Source: Acestrorhynchus altus (taxonomy: Eukaryota; Chordata; Actinopteri; Characiformes; Acestrorhynchidae). Taken from it: a stretch of DNA of 64,000 nucleotides. The notes under the pieces are model-generated. The model was given only the letters and a program-made list of their open reading frames with translations, was not told the origin of the DNA and made no database searches. The number at the start of each line of letters is the position of its first letter. Positions within the stretch are counted from its first letter, which is position 1. The position numbers and the translations under genes are program-made. The stretch is from positions 23,775,312-23,839,311 of the forward strand of contig CM067511.1 in assembly GCA_034509495.1 (NCBI GenBank), in the 5' to 3' direction. This document shows, piece after piece, positions 1 through 12,398 of this stretch.

Positions 1-234
1 CTTCACTTTTGAGATCATATTCACAGCTGTCCTGATTAATGAGCAACATATTCCTGCTAATAAAACAAAAAGAAATGGCTCAGAGTTTATGATTTATAGG
101 TCAGGTACACAATTTCAGTCCTTTTTTGTGGAATTCAGTGAATGTTTACAGTCTTGCAGCTCTATTTTGCACTGGAAAAAGCTTTTTAACTGTAAATGTG
201 GAAAAACAGAAGCTGTTCTCCCCCATTAGTATAT

Positions 235-434
235 AGGTGGAAAAGGAGGGACGGGGTGTGTGGAAGAAAACATGTTGTACACACAAGTAGAGATGGCAGA
301 GAAACCGAATAGGATACGGTCAGAGCATCTGAACCTTGATTTTGGTCTGGAAGACCCTGTAGTTACCTTGGCAACGTACATGCATGAATTTGATGGGCAG
401 AGCTTCTGAAGCATTAAAGCGAGGAGTGTCATTT
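235..434. repeat. Dispersed repeat, copy 1 (partner at 28239-28437)
   Basis: Diverged direct copy of 28239-28437. Both begin aggtggaaaaggagggacgg and share tggaagaaaac, caagtagagatg, cagagaaac, ttttggtctgg, tgcatgaattt and the final ggggcttctgaag-like segment. Family not identified; the 28-kb spacing suggests an interspersed repeat rather than a tandem duplication. Confidence 0.75.
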
Positions 435-1316
435 CATTTTGGCCACGGGTGGACTGGGGTCAACTATTGACTGGGGAACTTGCCCCTTCACACTCTCAGC
501 AGTCCACACCTATAAAGGCCCACCTGAATTTTGTCCGCTTCTCCCAATGGCCAGTCCATTACTGGGCAATGCCGAAGTACATTTTTCACTTTTTAGGTAC
601 TTTTTCAGTACCCTTCCCCCCCACACCAGGTAATGAGAATCCAGGTGCATCCACTCACTGAGCTCACAAGCTTGGACACAGCAGCCTTTTGCCCGTGCTT
701 GCTTACGTAAAAGAATGCTATGCTTAATCTGATCTCATTACATGTTGAGGCTTGTAGAAGAGCAAGAGAGCTCGAAAGAACACAGCAAATGAAAGAAATG
801 GTACAATCCTTGGTTGACTTTTTGGACTAAACCACTGCCAGATGTATCCCTTGCTTATTTTCACAGGAAAGAAGGATATGACATCACACCGTAGACATGC
901 TGAGGGGGAAAAAAGTGACACAAGGGTAAAAAAATGTCAGTTACATTACATTGCTGTTTGGTTACATACACTGACAGGCCAATGCTTTACACAAACACAC
1001 TCACACAGGTCTCTCCTACATCACATGTGCGCAGAAATTGGAATTCATATGAATTGTCCCAAAACTGCTCACTAATGTGGGGTCAAGACAGCAAAAAAAA
1101 CAAATCTCTTGTGTCTGCTGACAAATCAAACTGCACATTAGTGTAAAAAGGGCAGTGCTATAAAACCTCAGCACTTAAAGAAATGGAGAGCTAGAGCAGC
1201 AGGTACTATTGACTGCTTAGCTCTGCCAGTCACTTCTGGAGTCATCTTGTAAGTAGGCCCTGCTTCCCATTCCATTGTATCTTCCACCATGATTTATTCA
1301 GATGTTCACTTACTTA

Positions 1317-1321
<5 letters not shown>

Positions 1322-1375
<54 letters not shown>
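1322..1375. repeat. Microsatellite (CT)n(CA)n
   Basis: Uninterrupted CT array of about 20 units passing into CA. Confidence 0.98.
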
Positions 1376-1501
1376 GTTAGGAATGTAATACCACAGGAGC
1401 ATGCTTGAGTTGGGGTGCTCAATGCTGAAATTGTAAACAGTACACACGTGAGTCAAGACTGTCTGTGCGTACTGTCTATATTAAGTTCACCCAACATTTT
1501 T

Positions 1502-2209
1502 GGCTACATTCACACAGCAGGTAAAAGCGACCTAAATCTGATCTCTTACATCATATATGACACAGCTGTGTTATTTGGGTGAACTGCAAAAAAAAAAGCA
1601 TGGAATTGGACATTGTCAATGTTGATTTAGGTCACTTTCATATGTGGTATTGGAATCTGATGCATACTCAGTCTGAATAACCAAATCAGGATTTATGTGA
1701 CTTTTACATCAGTCCAACACAACATTCCTCAAAAATGCACGACAGCAGGACAGAAGGACATTTTCTGTGGCGGTATGGCAACGTAACAGACCTCATAACT
1801 ATTTGGGCAGATGTCTCTGTTCAAACAAACTTAGCAGCCACATACTGCAACCACTTTGTGGTTAATGTAATGATTAAACACGGCCTCAGGAGGATTTGGC
1901 TGCCGTGTCAAAGGAGAATAAAAAGCTTTAAAAGGAAGTTCACAATTAAAACCAAGAACAAAAACTAAAGAAGCGACGTGGCTAAATAGCGTGTTCTATT
2001 TAGAGCAAGCTCAAACATTTTTCATAATGGTAAGCCCAGCAGTCAGCCACCAGAACCCCTTGATTGCTCCTTCAGGACTTTCGTGCATCAGTTTAGGAGC
2101 ATGAACTGCTCAGATGAGTGTGAGATATGGGTCACATTAAAAGATAGTGTGATCAGATCTGGTAAGAAAATTAGATTTGGACCACTTTACCTGCTATGTG
2201 TATGTAGCC
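1502..2209. mobile_element. Non-autonomous DNA transposon with terminal inverted repeats
   Basis: The ends are inverted copies: ggctacattcacacagcagg at the left and, read on the minus strand, ggctacatacacatagcagg at the right, followed by taaa on both sides. Length is about 708 bp with no transposase frame. Sub-terminal sequence on both sides carries atctgat/atcagat motifs. The terminus resembles hAT-type MITEs common in fish genomes, but no clear 8-bp target duplication was seen. Confidence 0.7.
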
Positions 2210-2716
2210 TTTGAGTGTACACTGAGCACAGAGACAGAAGCTTTTTTTGAGGATTAAATTTAATATTATGCAGCTTTTACATCTTGCATGTTTTAGCAAC
2301 ATGGCAATCCTGAAATTTAAGAGTGCTGCAACCCTCTTAGCAGCCATGGTGCATCATATTGTACTGCAGTGTTGTGACTAGCATGTTAGATTATGACTAA
2401 CATATCAGCTCGGGGCTGGAGCTTTCGATGGGTAACTGAAAGGCACAGCTTTTGTTCATGATCTTAAATGCTGACGTTTGAAGCAAATCAAATCGGCACA
2501 CCGAATCAAAATCGAAATATGAAAGTAATTCATCATTTCACTCCTCATATGCGTGTATCTCGGCACAAGGGCAGTTTCACACCTACATCATGGTAAAAGA
2601 CCATGCTGAGCATGCAGAAATGTCCAAATATTTTGTGTACTTATCAGAGTCACTGACAGGAGAGAATGAATGATGACACTAGAATTTATAAATAAACAGT
2701 AATAAAGAAAAAATTC

Positions 2717-3096
2717 TACCCCTGGAACTATAAGGTTCTATCTGCATTCTGAACAGTTTTGAGATATTGAGCCTTAAAGTCTTCATATTGACATTGACCT
2801 ACAGTACTGTGCAAAAGTTTTAGGCACCTAATCACATTATTTAAACTCATATCTCTGATTAATAAGAGTTTATTTTAGAAACTCCAGAACCCATTAAACA
2901 GGTAAACAAATACACACAAGAGGTAGAAGAATTGCTTATTCTCAAGGAAGTAGTTGAGATCTTGTCAGTTAGTTTGAAGAACAAAGCTTGGTTTCAGATT
3001 TCTCCTGAAAGACATAAGGTTTAGATGTTGTCACAGAATAATAATATGTAAATAACGCAATTTTGATAAAAATGGAACCTTATAGTTCCAAGGGGA
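2717..3096. mobile_element. Short TIR element with enclosed Tc1-type terminus
   Basis: The inverted pair tggaactataaggttc (2723-2738) and gaaccttatagttcca (3075-3090) is bordered by C-rich and G-rich bases. Within it, at 2801-2828, sits a sequence typical of a Tc1-like end (cagtactgtgcaaaagtttt then aggcacc). This may be one element inserted in another; neither has a coding frame. Confidence 0.55.
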
Positions 3097-3126
3097 CAAT
3101 ATAAATAGTTTTGAGGAAGACTGGCA

Positions 3127-3145
3127 ACACACACACACACACACA

Positions 3146-3186
<41 letters not shown>
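3127..3186. repeat. Microsatellite (AC)n
   Basis: AC array of about 30 units with one AT interruption. Confidence 0.98.
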
Positions 3187-3191
<5 letters not shown>

Positions 3192-3758
3192 GAGTCTTAT
3201 CGTAAGTATACACGCCCTCTTATTTACTCTGCTAGTTAAACACTGACCATGAAGAAATTTCTGGGTTTGGCACTAGATGCCTGTATGAGTTTCATACACA
3301 CTTGGCCACAAGGGCTGCAGTTACTGATCACATCTGCCTTCCTACTCTAGACCATAGTAAAAAAAGAAACCTTAGAAATCTAGATATACTCCTTGTTTTA
3401 ATCACCATATTGCTTGATGTTTTATTGTTTAATAGGGATGTAACAATACACCACATTCTATTGATGTAAATAGTGTATTACTATGCTGCCCTGCCCAACA
3501 ATCCAGAAATCCTCCCAGTTCTCACATTGCATCATGTTGTAGTGCACTGTATTGCTGTATTATGACTAGCATACTATCTAGAGCGTTAGACTGGTGCTCA
3601 GAAATTGATCATAGAAACAAACATTTTGACAAGTACATTTTCAGATATACTATTTTTGCTGTTTTGAAAAAATGTTTTGTTATATTCTGTATCGACCAGC
3701 CTAAGCCTGCACTAAAGACAAACTTATTTGTTATATTTCTACAAAACAAATCTTTTTG

Positions 3759-4279
3759 TACAGGGGTTGGACAATGAAACTGAAACAGCTGGTTTTAGAC
3801 CACAATAATTCATTAGTATGGTGTACTAGGGCCTCCTTTTGCGGCCAATACAGCGTCAATTCATCTTGGGAATGACATTTTTGGATACCATCCGGGTTAG
3901 CACCCCAACATCCCTTTCAGACAGCTTCCTCTTGCATCCACAGTTAATCCTGTTGGATGTGGCTCGTCCTTCTTGGTGGTGCTGACATTAAATTTGACAG
4001 TCTTGATACATCACAAAGACTTGCTGTCTTGGTCACAGATGCGCCAGCAAGACGTGCACCAACAATTTGTCCTCTTTTGAACTCTGGTATGTCACCCATA
4101 ATGTTGTGTGCATTGCAATATTTTGAGTAAAACTGTGCTCTTACCTGCTAATTGAACCTTCACACTCTGCTCTTACTGGTGCAATTAATGAAGATTGGCC
4201 ACCAGGCTGCTCCAATTAATCCATGAAACCTCCCACACTACAATGACAGGTGTTTCAGTTTCATTGTCCAACCCCTGTA
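3759..4279 (-). mobile_element. Internally deleted Tc1/mariner element with perfect TIRs
   Basis: Ends at 3759-3787 and 4251-4279 are perfect 29-base inverted repeats, starting TA-caggggttggacaatgaa, so TA target dinucleotides flank the element. The 521-bp interior keeps the left end and, from about 3880, the part encoding the transposase N-terminus on the minus strand (for example, the reverse of gttaatcctgttggatgt and gacgtgcaccaacaatttgt). The catalytic core is missing. It is therefore a deletion derivative mobilisable only in trans. Family recognition is from memory. Confidence 0.85.
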
Positions 4280-5780
4280 TGTAACCTATTTGTTTAAAAT
4301 CAAGCTGAATCATATATTCATACACTTATCCTCAAAAAATTTGATCAATTGTTGTTGACCATGGTGCCTCAACACACTGATTCCCAAAATTGGGACTCAA
4401 CACTGAAGATGACCTGCCACCATTCTGAGAGACTCGGGCAGAGCATCATTGTTTTGGACTCTTACTGATGATGAAAGATATGCCTGTCCTGCTTGCTCTG
4501 CTTGCCTCTTCTGCCACAGGGAAGGTAGTATTGTTACCCACCGTACTATACCAACCACCAAACCTTATTTCCAAAATATCCATAATATCACAACCTAAAT
4601 GTGATATTGATCTAGAATCTGTACTTTCCACATCATTTATCTGCTGTTGTTATTTCTGTTGATAATGGCATTCTGTATGGGTCATATCCAGAAATACAAC
4701 TTCAAAGAGCACGAAACTATTCTCTTTATATATAACTTCACCTGCATAAAGAGAAAAAAATGAAGCAAGCTGTTTTCAATCACACGCGATTCAGTATTTT
4801 TATTTTGTTTTGACTGCTGTGTTTGATTCCTATTTCCCCCCAGGCTTTAGTATTCACTCCAAGAATGCATCTAAAGGCATGCCAGCAAGATGTAAGGGAA
4901 AGTGGCTTTGGGTCGCCACAAGTCATGTTGGGATTCATCTGCCAAAAGGAGATGGAAGCGATACTTGTCCTGGGTGCAAAAACTCACTTTCACGCCCATG
5001 GATGTCCTGCATTCCAGGCAAGTTGCCTCATGCCTCCATCTAAGACCCAAAACCTCAGAGAGAAGGAAGAAGAGAAAACGAAAAAGAAAGACGGGTAAAC
5101 AGAGATCAACCACTCGTTTCCAATCCACACTGATCTCCATTCAGTTAGTCGATCCACTTTTCCTTCATCTCTTTCATCTGTGATAGAATTAGACACTGCT
5201 GCAGGGTCAGAGATGAGAACATGAGTGAATGTTGAAATCTTCAACCAAGAAAAATATTTGAGCATCCAAGATGATCTTTGAGTTTGATTCTTGGTTCTAT
5301 GTAGATTATTTACCCTATTATTTACCAAATAATTGTTTATTTTTCAGGCAATTAGAATATAAAGTCTGATTGTAGTTCTAGCTACACATGCAACACGTTC
5401 TTGCTCTGAAAATTTGTCACCTACAATTTTAACCTAACAGTACTGGCTTTTCAGGATAGCGGTTATTTAGGTGTTTTTAATCAAAAAATAGTTACTTTTA
5501 ACTATTAGATTCCGACGTCATGCTTTCCCTTCTGCTGATGAACAATGTAGTTTCAAAATGTAAAAGCAAAAGCAGAAAAAGTAACTTTTATTGGGCAACA
5601 GGCTAGATAAAAAAAAATTAAAAATATAAATAACCAAGCTTAATGAACTTCAAATACAAAGACAGATTTTTATGTTGACTTACTGTTAGAATATGAACAA
5701 ACTGAGCAATACAGACAAATATATCTTAATATATTTTAGCTGGATGGTGATATTTGATGATATATGTTGAAAAATACAAT

Positions 5781-6005
5781 GTAAAAAATTAGGACACCCC
5801 ATGAACTCCTTCCTCCATCTTAACTACATTTAAACCTATTTCAATTTGACCTTCATTCCTTATGATTACACACTAACTCTTTTGTGTATTCTTGGTTTGT
5901 ATGTGAGAATTAGAGTGGGGGCAGAGGGGAGCAGAGTAGAGGAGGAGCTGAGAGCAGGGGGCGGGGCAGAGCAAGGGAGCCGAACAGAATGTTAAATTAA
6001 AACAT
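5781..6005 (-). repeat. Dispersed repeat, inverted copy of 52056-52318
   Basis: Reverse complement matches 52056-52318: both share taacattctgtt, cccctgctct, agctcctcctctactctgct and cccct, and end in ggtgtcctaatttttt. The last motif looks like a Tc1/mariner-type terminus, so this is probably a short non-autonomous element or a solo end. Confidence 0.7.
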
Positions 6006-6089
6006 TCAAACTTGATATGAACAGGGTTCTTATTGGTGATTGGTGTAGCGTGGTAGGCTTGCCCTGCAGGGCATTCAAACCCTAATCTG

Positions 6090-6118
6090 GTGTGTGTGTG
6101 TGTGTGTGTGTGTGTGTG
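6090..6118. repeat. Microsatellite (GT)n
   Basis: GT array of about 14 units. Confidence 0.97.
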
Positions 6119-6370
6119 CATCATTTATATGGAAACTTGATGTAAAAAATAAGTCTTAATTTATTGTTTAGTTTTGTCAATTCGTCCTACAGCCGTTTAA
6201 CTCCATCCACTTATGAAATGAAGTTATAAAGGTTGTTTCAGCCCGAATTGCTGTTTCAGCAAGACATAAAACAAGACAGCCAATCAGAACATGATAGATA
6301 GACAGTCATATAAAATAAATTACGAATGTTGGCTGCATAAACCCACATAACATCATAAGTGAAACACCAA

Positions 6371-6383
6371 GGGGGGGGGGGGG
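6371..6383. repeat. Poly-G run
   Basis: Thirteen consecutive G bases, prone to length error in sequencing. Confidence 0.95.
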
Positions 6384-6690
6384 ACATTTTATAACAATGC
6401 AGGATATGTTGGGCTTTATGTAGGGGAGTTGTAGCCTTAGAGTAGAAGAAATGAGCAGCTGCCATCAGTGATAAGTCAGTGCCGGGAATGCAACATATAC
6501 ATCACTGCTCTGAGTCATGGAGAGAGGCACGGCAGTGAAGTGCTCACGATACAGCACACATTACTGAACGTCTGGAGGAGAATGTGATGGAGACAAATAT
6601 GTATTCTTCACATGGTAGGGAGGGCTGTGATGGTAAACGAGGACATGAATAGGAGTCTTTTCTTTCTGTGTCTTAGTCTTTTGTGTATTG

Positions 6691-6717
6691 CCACCCCACC
6701 CCACCCCACCCCACCCG
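6691..6717. repeat. Microsatellite (CCCCA)n
   Basis: About five units of a CCCCA pentamer; the complementary strand is G-rich with G4 runs. Confidence 0.9.
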
Positions 6718-6909
6718 CCTCTCTCTGTTTCTCTTCTGCGATTTAGGTATTATGTAACCACAGCTCCTCTACCCCGGCCAGTCCATTAACCGTGCCATCC
6801 ATCCATCTATTCATCCGTGATCCCTCGATCCATCCCCCCTCTCTCCCTCGCCCACCCATCCCTGGATCCGTCTGCCCGGAAAAGCGGCTTACCCCTACAG
6901 CTGTCCATG

Positions 6910-6910
<1 letters not shown>

Positions 6911-6945
<35 letters not shown>
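6911..6945. repeat. Microsatellite (GA)n
   Basis: GA array of about 17 units. Confidence 0.97.
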
Positions 6946-6948
<3 letters not shown>

Positions 6949-7182
6949 AGAGCACACGAGCACACACACGTGTGTCTGTCCATATGCCCCACGCAGACAC
7001 ACACGCACAAGCATGTCTTGATTATTGAAGGAAAACTGAGGAAATTTTCCACTGAGGGCATTTCTCCTTCAGCTACTATAACATTACGACAGTAAGAACC
7101 CAAGAATGTCTCAGCCCTGGAGAACCACCTGCATGTTTTATTCATGTTCTGTGTGGATGGGACAGTGTCAACTTGTTACTCA

Positions 7183-7197
7183 TACACACACACACAG

Positions 7198-7228
<31 letters not shown>

Positions 7229-7270
7229 CACATACACACACTCACACACTCACACATATGCATGCACACA
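7183..7270. repeat. Compound CA-rich microsatellite
   Basis: CA units broken by GA, CC, TA and CT substitutions, indicating an old, decaying array. Confidence 0.93.
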
Positions 7271-8425
7271 GGTCATAAATACTTTGAGGAACTAAAGCAG
7301 TCATATGAGCATATAGACACTTAGCTCATTTCATGGAAAACAAGACTTTTCTTTCCCTGAATAACACCGTTTGACGGGAATGTCTTCATCCATTTTTTTT
7401 TCCCTCAATCCGTTCCAAGTGAATTAATACTGAACACTGGCAGTTAACTGAAATCTATAAATAGTGCAGCTAATAATATAGTTTTTGATGAACAGTTTAT
7501 GTAATGTGCATTTCTAGACTGCTTTATTTACTTTGATAGTGTGTTTAATAGCTTATATTACACTTTGATTAACCACTGATCATTCAGCCCCTCGCGATTT
7601 AACCACTGCTTTGTTTGGGTTTTTGTTGAAATCTGATGTTAAATGCGTATTCTCTGTCATTAATATTTCCTGTTCTATTAACATTGCCCTTAAAAGTCAC
7701 ATGGGTTTCCGCTAAAAAAAGAGATTATGGTTTCATTTCTAACCAACTATAACTAAGCAGTGGAGATAAGGGAGGTAAAGACAGTCAACAATGCACAAAC
7801 ACCACATTACAATCGACGTTTTCATGCTTCCACTGTTAAAGAGTTCCACACTACCAACTCTACACTGTTGTGTGACCTCCAGAGAACACTCCTCACTGCT
7901 GTGATGGAGAATCATGGAGAATAATGACTGATAATGGTGTCTAGAAGATGCCAGAGGGCACTCTGCTACAGTAGAGTGGTAAAAACAAAGGATCGAAATT
8001 GGGCTTGAAAATCAATCAACGATCCATTAAGATATACGCCTGCATCAGGGAAAACCTTTAAAGGTTATGCTGTTGTTGGTTGTCAGATGATCACGGCAGT
8101 CGTCCCAGCAATCCACATTCAACATTGAGGGTATCTGGTGAATTCAGCCTGGACAGCTTAAGTTTGATTTACTGATGCCAGAGTTAAAGGCGCAGTAACA
8201 TCCTTTATTGTTCAAAAGGTTAAGGATAGGTTGTAAGAATGTAAAATTGCTTTTAATCTGTGGATACATGTCAGCATTTATTAAATTTATAAACTTTTAA
8301 ATGTTTATTTTTACTCATTTCATTTTTACCTTTAATTTTTGTAATTTTCTAAAATGCATAATTTTATTTCTGGCTACACTGCTCATTTTTTAAAGCACTT
8401 TGAGCTGCACTTATGTACAAAAGGT

Positions 8426-8487
8426 ATTATTATTATTATTATTATTATTAGTAGTAGTAGTAGCAGTAGTAGTAGTAGTAGTAGTGG
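8426..8487. repeat. Compound (ATT)n(AGT)n microsatellite
   Basis: A trinucleotide ATT array passes into AGT with one AGC unit. Confidence 0.95.
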
Positions 8488-9807
8488 TAAAAATTATTAT
8501 TAAAAATGTATTATTTATAAAATTATTGTTATCCAATGCTATAAGAAATCTAGGCTAAAACTGCTCACAGTCACACTGTGTTCCCTGTTGTTAGCTGTGT
8601 GTTTCTTGCTGTGGGATCATCTATTTTTAGATGCTCCTCTAAAATGAAGTGCTTCAATTAAAGACTTTGTTTTAAGGCTCAGTAATTAAAAAAAAAAGAC
8701 ATATTGCATTATTATTGGCCAATGTTCAATATATCACTATTGGCCTTTAGGAAAAGGAGAAAAAGCCAGTCCTTCTATGCCTTAGCACAAAGCCTCTCCA
8801 TTAAAGCCATTCCAGCTTCCAGGTTCAGCCAACACAGAACTTCAAAAAAGCAACCTAAACTCCAACTTCTCTTACCTTATTTCTCTACTCTATGTAACTT
8901 TCAAATGAGTTAAAAAAAAGCACCAGACAAGTCAAATCCTGTGTCCACCCAACCCATACCCTTCCCCCCCCAATGTTTATCTCCGCTGCTTGCATCCACT
9001 CATGGCTCTGAGGACCAGAATAACTATTTTCAAAGCATTTGATAAGAACTTGCCATATTTGTCTCCTTCCATAACAATAACAAATATGGTAATGTTACAT
9101 TTCTGTCTTGGCGAACAGAGTGCACGGCCTAGTGGCGTCTATCTTGGTCAGTTGGCCTGCCTGCTTGCCATTCTCTGGCTGGCCCTGCCTGTCCGTCTGC
9201 CAGGTCGTTTGTCCGTCTGCGTCTTGCGCAAGCTATCGAGTTATCCTGAACCCCATGTGACAGCCCTGCAGAGCTTTCTAAATGAGAGTTCCTCTTTAAT
9301 GAGCTTGTCCTCCTGTCTGTCTGCCCATCCGCCTGTCCATCCACACTCACTCTTATGTACTCTCAGTTTTAGATAGCGTAGCAAAATGATGACAGTAACT
9401 GTCAACTGAACACACCCACTGGACATGTGAAGCAGCCCACGGCCCAAAACAATTCATTCAGTCTTTAGCTCATTTCCATAATGCTGCTGGTTAACCTGAT
9501 GTAACATCTGTATCGTGATAATGATTAAGAAATAATATATGCAGTTTAAGGGGCTAAATGGCTGTCTGGCTACCCAGGTCAGGGTCAAACTCCAGTGAGT
9601 CCTAAAACCTGGGCAGAGTGACCCTCTCCTGAAGCTACCCACGACGTCCTTCCTTCCTTTTTTTCCTCCCAGAGAAATGGGAGAATCACTCGCTTCAGTA
9701 ACTCTCAGCAAATCAATAGACAAGAGAGAGATTGGCCTTGGCAGCGCAATTACAGGGAGAGAGAGAGGCTGGGAGATTTTAGATGAGATGGTCATATCAA
9801 AAAGCAT

Positions 9808-9809
<2 letters not shown>

Positions 9810-9850
<41 letters not shown>
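9810..9850. repeat. Microsatellite (CA)n
   Basis: CA array of about 20 units. Confidence 0.97.
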
Positions 9851-9854
<4 letters not shown>

Positions 9855-10017
9855 CAAGGTTTATTTTTTATCAACCTCCCCCCCCGACCCATATGCTTTT
9901 TGATATACTCATACCAGTTAAGCTCACAACACATCAAAATGCACTTCCAGAGGACACTCGCTTCATCTCGCTTTCTCTCTCTCTCTTGATCTATCTCTAC
10001 TAGGTATAAAGTGCCCT

Positions 10018-10033
10018 CCCCCCCCCCCCCCCC
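10018..10033. repeat. Poly-C run
   Basis: Sixteen consecutive C bases. Confidence 0.95.
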
Positions 10034-10486
10034 TCATATTCTGGCACTGCCAAAGACTGTAAAAAATAGTGTTCAACATAAAAAAACAATGTTTTGCTGT
10101 ACAGTTCTTTTGCTGTACAATTGAAATGCAATTACCAAAGGTCAACAAAAGGGTTGAATTCTTGAAACAGCAAACAAAACCAGGCGAGCTCTCCCATCCC
10201 TCACGAGCTGGGCTAAGCAGATTAACCACCAACATCATTACACACTGACAGTGGAATCCACCAATCAGATGTTGATTTACAACAGGTGGCACCGATTTCC
10301 TGAGAAAAAACAGACTTTTCGGGCCTTCTGGAAGTTTTAGACACTTCCTGAGTGGTACAATCAGTCTGATGAGGATTCAATCAGCTGTTTGAAATGAAGA
10401 ACAACAGTGGCAGCTCTGCGCCAGGCCTTGTTACTGGAACGCTGACTGTAAAACTACTATATACAAGGTTAAATATAAGCTAATAT

Positions 10487-10556
10487 CGGGCCTTCCGCTT
10501 GGTCAGTAGTGCTTTGTTTGAAAGCTCCCGCTTGACGTTATGTGATAAAATCACAG
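10487..10556. repeat. Direct repeat, copy 1 (partner at 10969-11037)
   Basis: Shares cgggc-ttccgc-tggtca, gctttgt-tgaaagctcc and tatgtgataaaatcaca with 10969-11037. Probably two fragments of one dispersed repeat. Confidence 0.75.
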
Positions 10557-10702
10557 CATCAACATCAGCTTCAAAGCAAACAGAGAAAGTCCTTCAGTTT
10601 GGAATTGTAGGACTGTGACTGAAGGCGCTTTTCAAATGAAGAAAAGCAAAGTTTTCATCAATCCATACCTCGAAACACTTCACACCAACCTTTCCATTTC
10701 CA

Positions 10703-10705
<3 letters not shown>

Positions 10706-10739
<34 letters not shown>
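10706..10739. repeat. Microsatellite (GT)n
   Basis: GT array of about 17 units. Confidence 0.97.
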
Positions 10740-10743
<4 letters not shown>

Positions 10744-10968
10744 AAGCCCATTATAAAGACCATGATTGACAGCTCGCTTGATACTAAACATTGGGGATTA
10801 CAGTATGATCCTGTTTGAGCCTAAACGCCTTTTATTCTAGCATTTGGATTACGCTGCTGAAGAAATAGGGGAATAAAGTGGCAGCAGCCCAGTGAATTAG
10901 CAGTGATGGGAGAATTTGACTTTGACTCCAGAGGTCAAAGATTAGTATCCCAGTGGTATCATGCAGCC

Positions 10969-11037
10969 TCGGGCTTTCCGCCTGGTCAATACCGCTTTGT
11001 ATGAAAGCTCCAGCTTGTTACTATGTGATAAAATCAC
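10969..11037. repeat. Direct repeat, copy 2 (partner at 10487-10556)
   Basis: Same segment as 10487-10556, about 480 bp further on, with scattered substitutions. Confidence 0.75.
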
Positions 11038-11649
11038 ACCAATGTGTTTGTAGCAGCCCGACGTTATCTAACACAACTGCCTCTTTTGAAGGTTTATTTA
11101 ACTGACTATAATTTATAGATTCGAGCGTTGCTGTGGAACGGTGTCATAATAAATAGGCCTAGTGCTGGGGAGGGGGGTATACTGATATAAACATGAGTAC
11201 TGGTATGCGGATAACGTGTTAAGTCCGGACTGGTTAAATTAGGTAACCAGTTTTGAAGTGATCTGAAGTTTCAAATGGGTACGGAAGGCAATAAATGAAT
11301 CGTGGCGAAAGGGCAGAATGATAACCCACAATAAGAGCACATGGGTGGGATATATATGGATTTTATACAGGGTACTGAAAGCCCTTTGGCCTATGTTGAG
11401 AAGTAGGTCGTGTCTATGCGGTACTTGATGATTCATACACCAACGGGGTAAAGTTCATTACCTCTTGCCAATAAACTCATTCCAGTTAGCAACAGCCAAC
11501 CAAACGCTTCAGCCACACTGCTCGCATAATGACCAAAACATCCCACAGCAATACCAGAATAGCAGATCCATCACAAGACCGAGCTCTCCACAGCTAAAGC
11601 AATAGCAGTCCATTCTGCAAAACCAGGGTCCCTTTCAAAAGCAGCTTAC

Positions 11650-12215
11650 CTGTGTGCAAAAAGTTACTTTTGTGTTTTAACCAGTTCCATTTGTTCTTCC
11701 ATGTAAACCAATCTAAATTCATGTCTGCCTTAAAATTAGTGCGATTCAGGCACCAGTTTAAAACCAGTTGAACTCATGTTTGAACCAGTTCAATTTGTTT
11801 AATAGTAGTAAACAAACTAAATGCAAGTCTGAATAAAAATCAGTCCAGTTTGTTCATCAGTGTAAAACACCTACATTCATGCCTAACCCAGTTCCATTCA
11901 CACACCAGTTAAGCACCTAAGGCCATGTTTTTCAGGGTAAAACCACCTGGATTCATATCTAACTTTGCCAAATGCAGTTTGACTTGTTCTTCAGTGTAAA
12001 ACATCCTCAATTCTTGTGCCTCAAACTCAGTTTAGTTTGTACACCAGTTTAAAACCAGCTTTAATCAGTTCAATTTGTTCATCAGTATAAAAACAGTTCA
12101 ATGAATGTCTAACAGGTTTAGGACCAGTTCAGTTTATCCAGTACTTTAAAACCAACTTAATGTGTAACTGATTTAAACCAGTTCAACTCGTTCATCAGTG
12201 TTTCAAAACCACTTC
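11650..12215. repeat. Degenerate tandem array, unit about 50-60 bp
   Basis: Recurring motifs aaccagttcaatttgttcat, cagtgtaaaac-acc and attcatgtctaa repeat at irregular intervals of about 50-60 bp through the segment. Units are strongly diverged, so copy number (roughly ten) is approximate. Confidence 0.65.
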
Positions 12216-12226
12216 AGCTTTTCCAT

Positions 12227-12320
12227 CACACACACACACACACACACACACACATGATTCAAGCAATGACCTGACAGAATTTCCTTGTCAGATGATTTCA
12301 GACTGCCCTGCTGAACCACG

Positions 12321-12390
<70 letters not shown>
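12227..12390. repeat. Two (CA)n microsatellites
   Basis: CA arrays at 12227-12254 and 12323-12390, separated by 68 bp of unique sequence. Confidence 0.97.

Positions 12391-12398
<8 letters not shown>

Noticed and set aside
4844..5094. Possible plus-strand exon with a ccccag acceptor and a gtaaac donor
   Set aside because: The segment is open in all three forward frames and also on the reverse strand, and no frame resembles a known protein; this is more likely a chance GC-richer patch.
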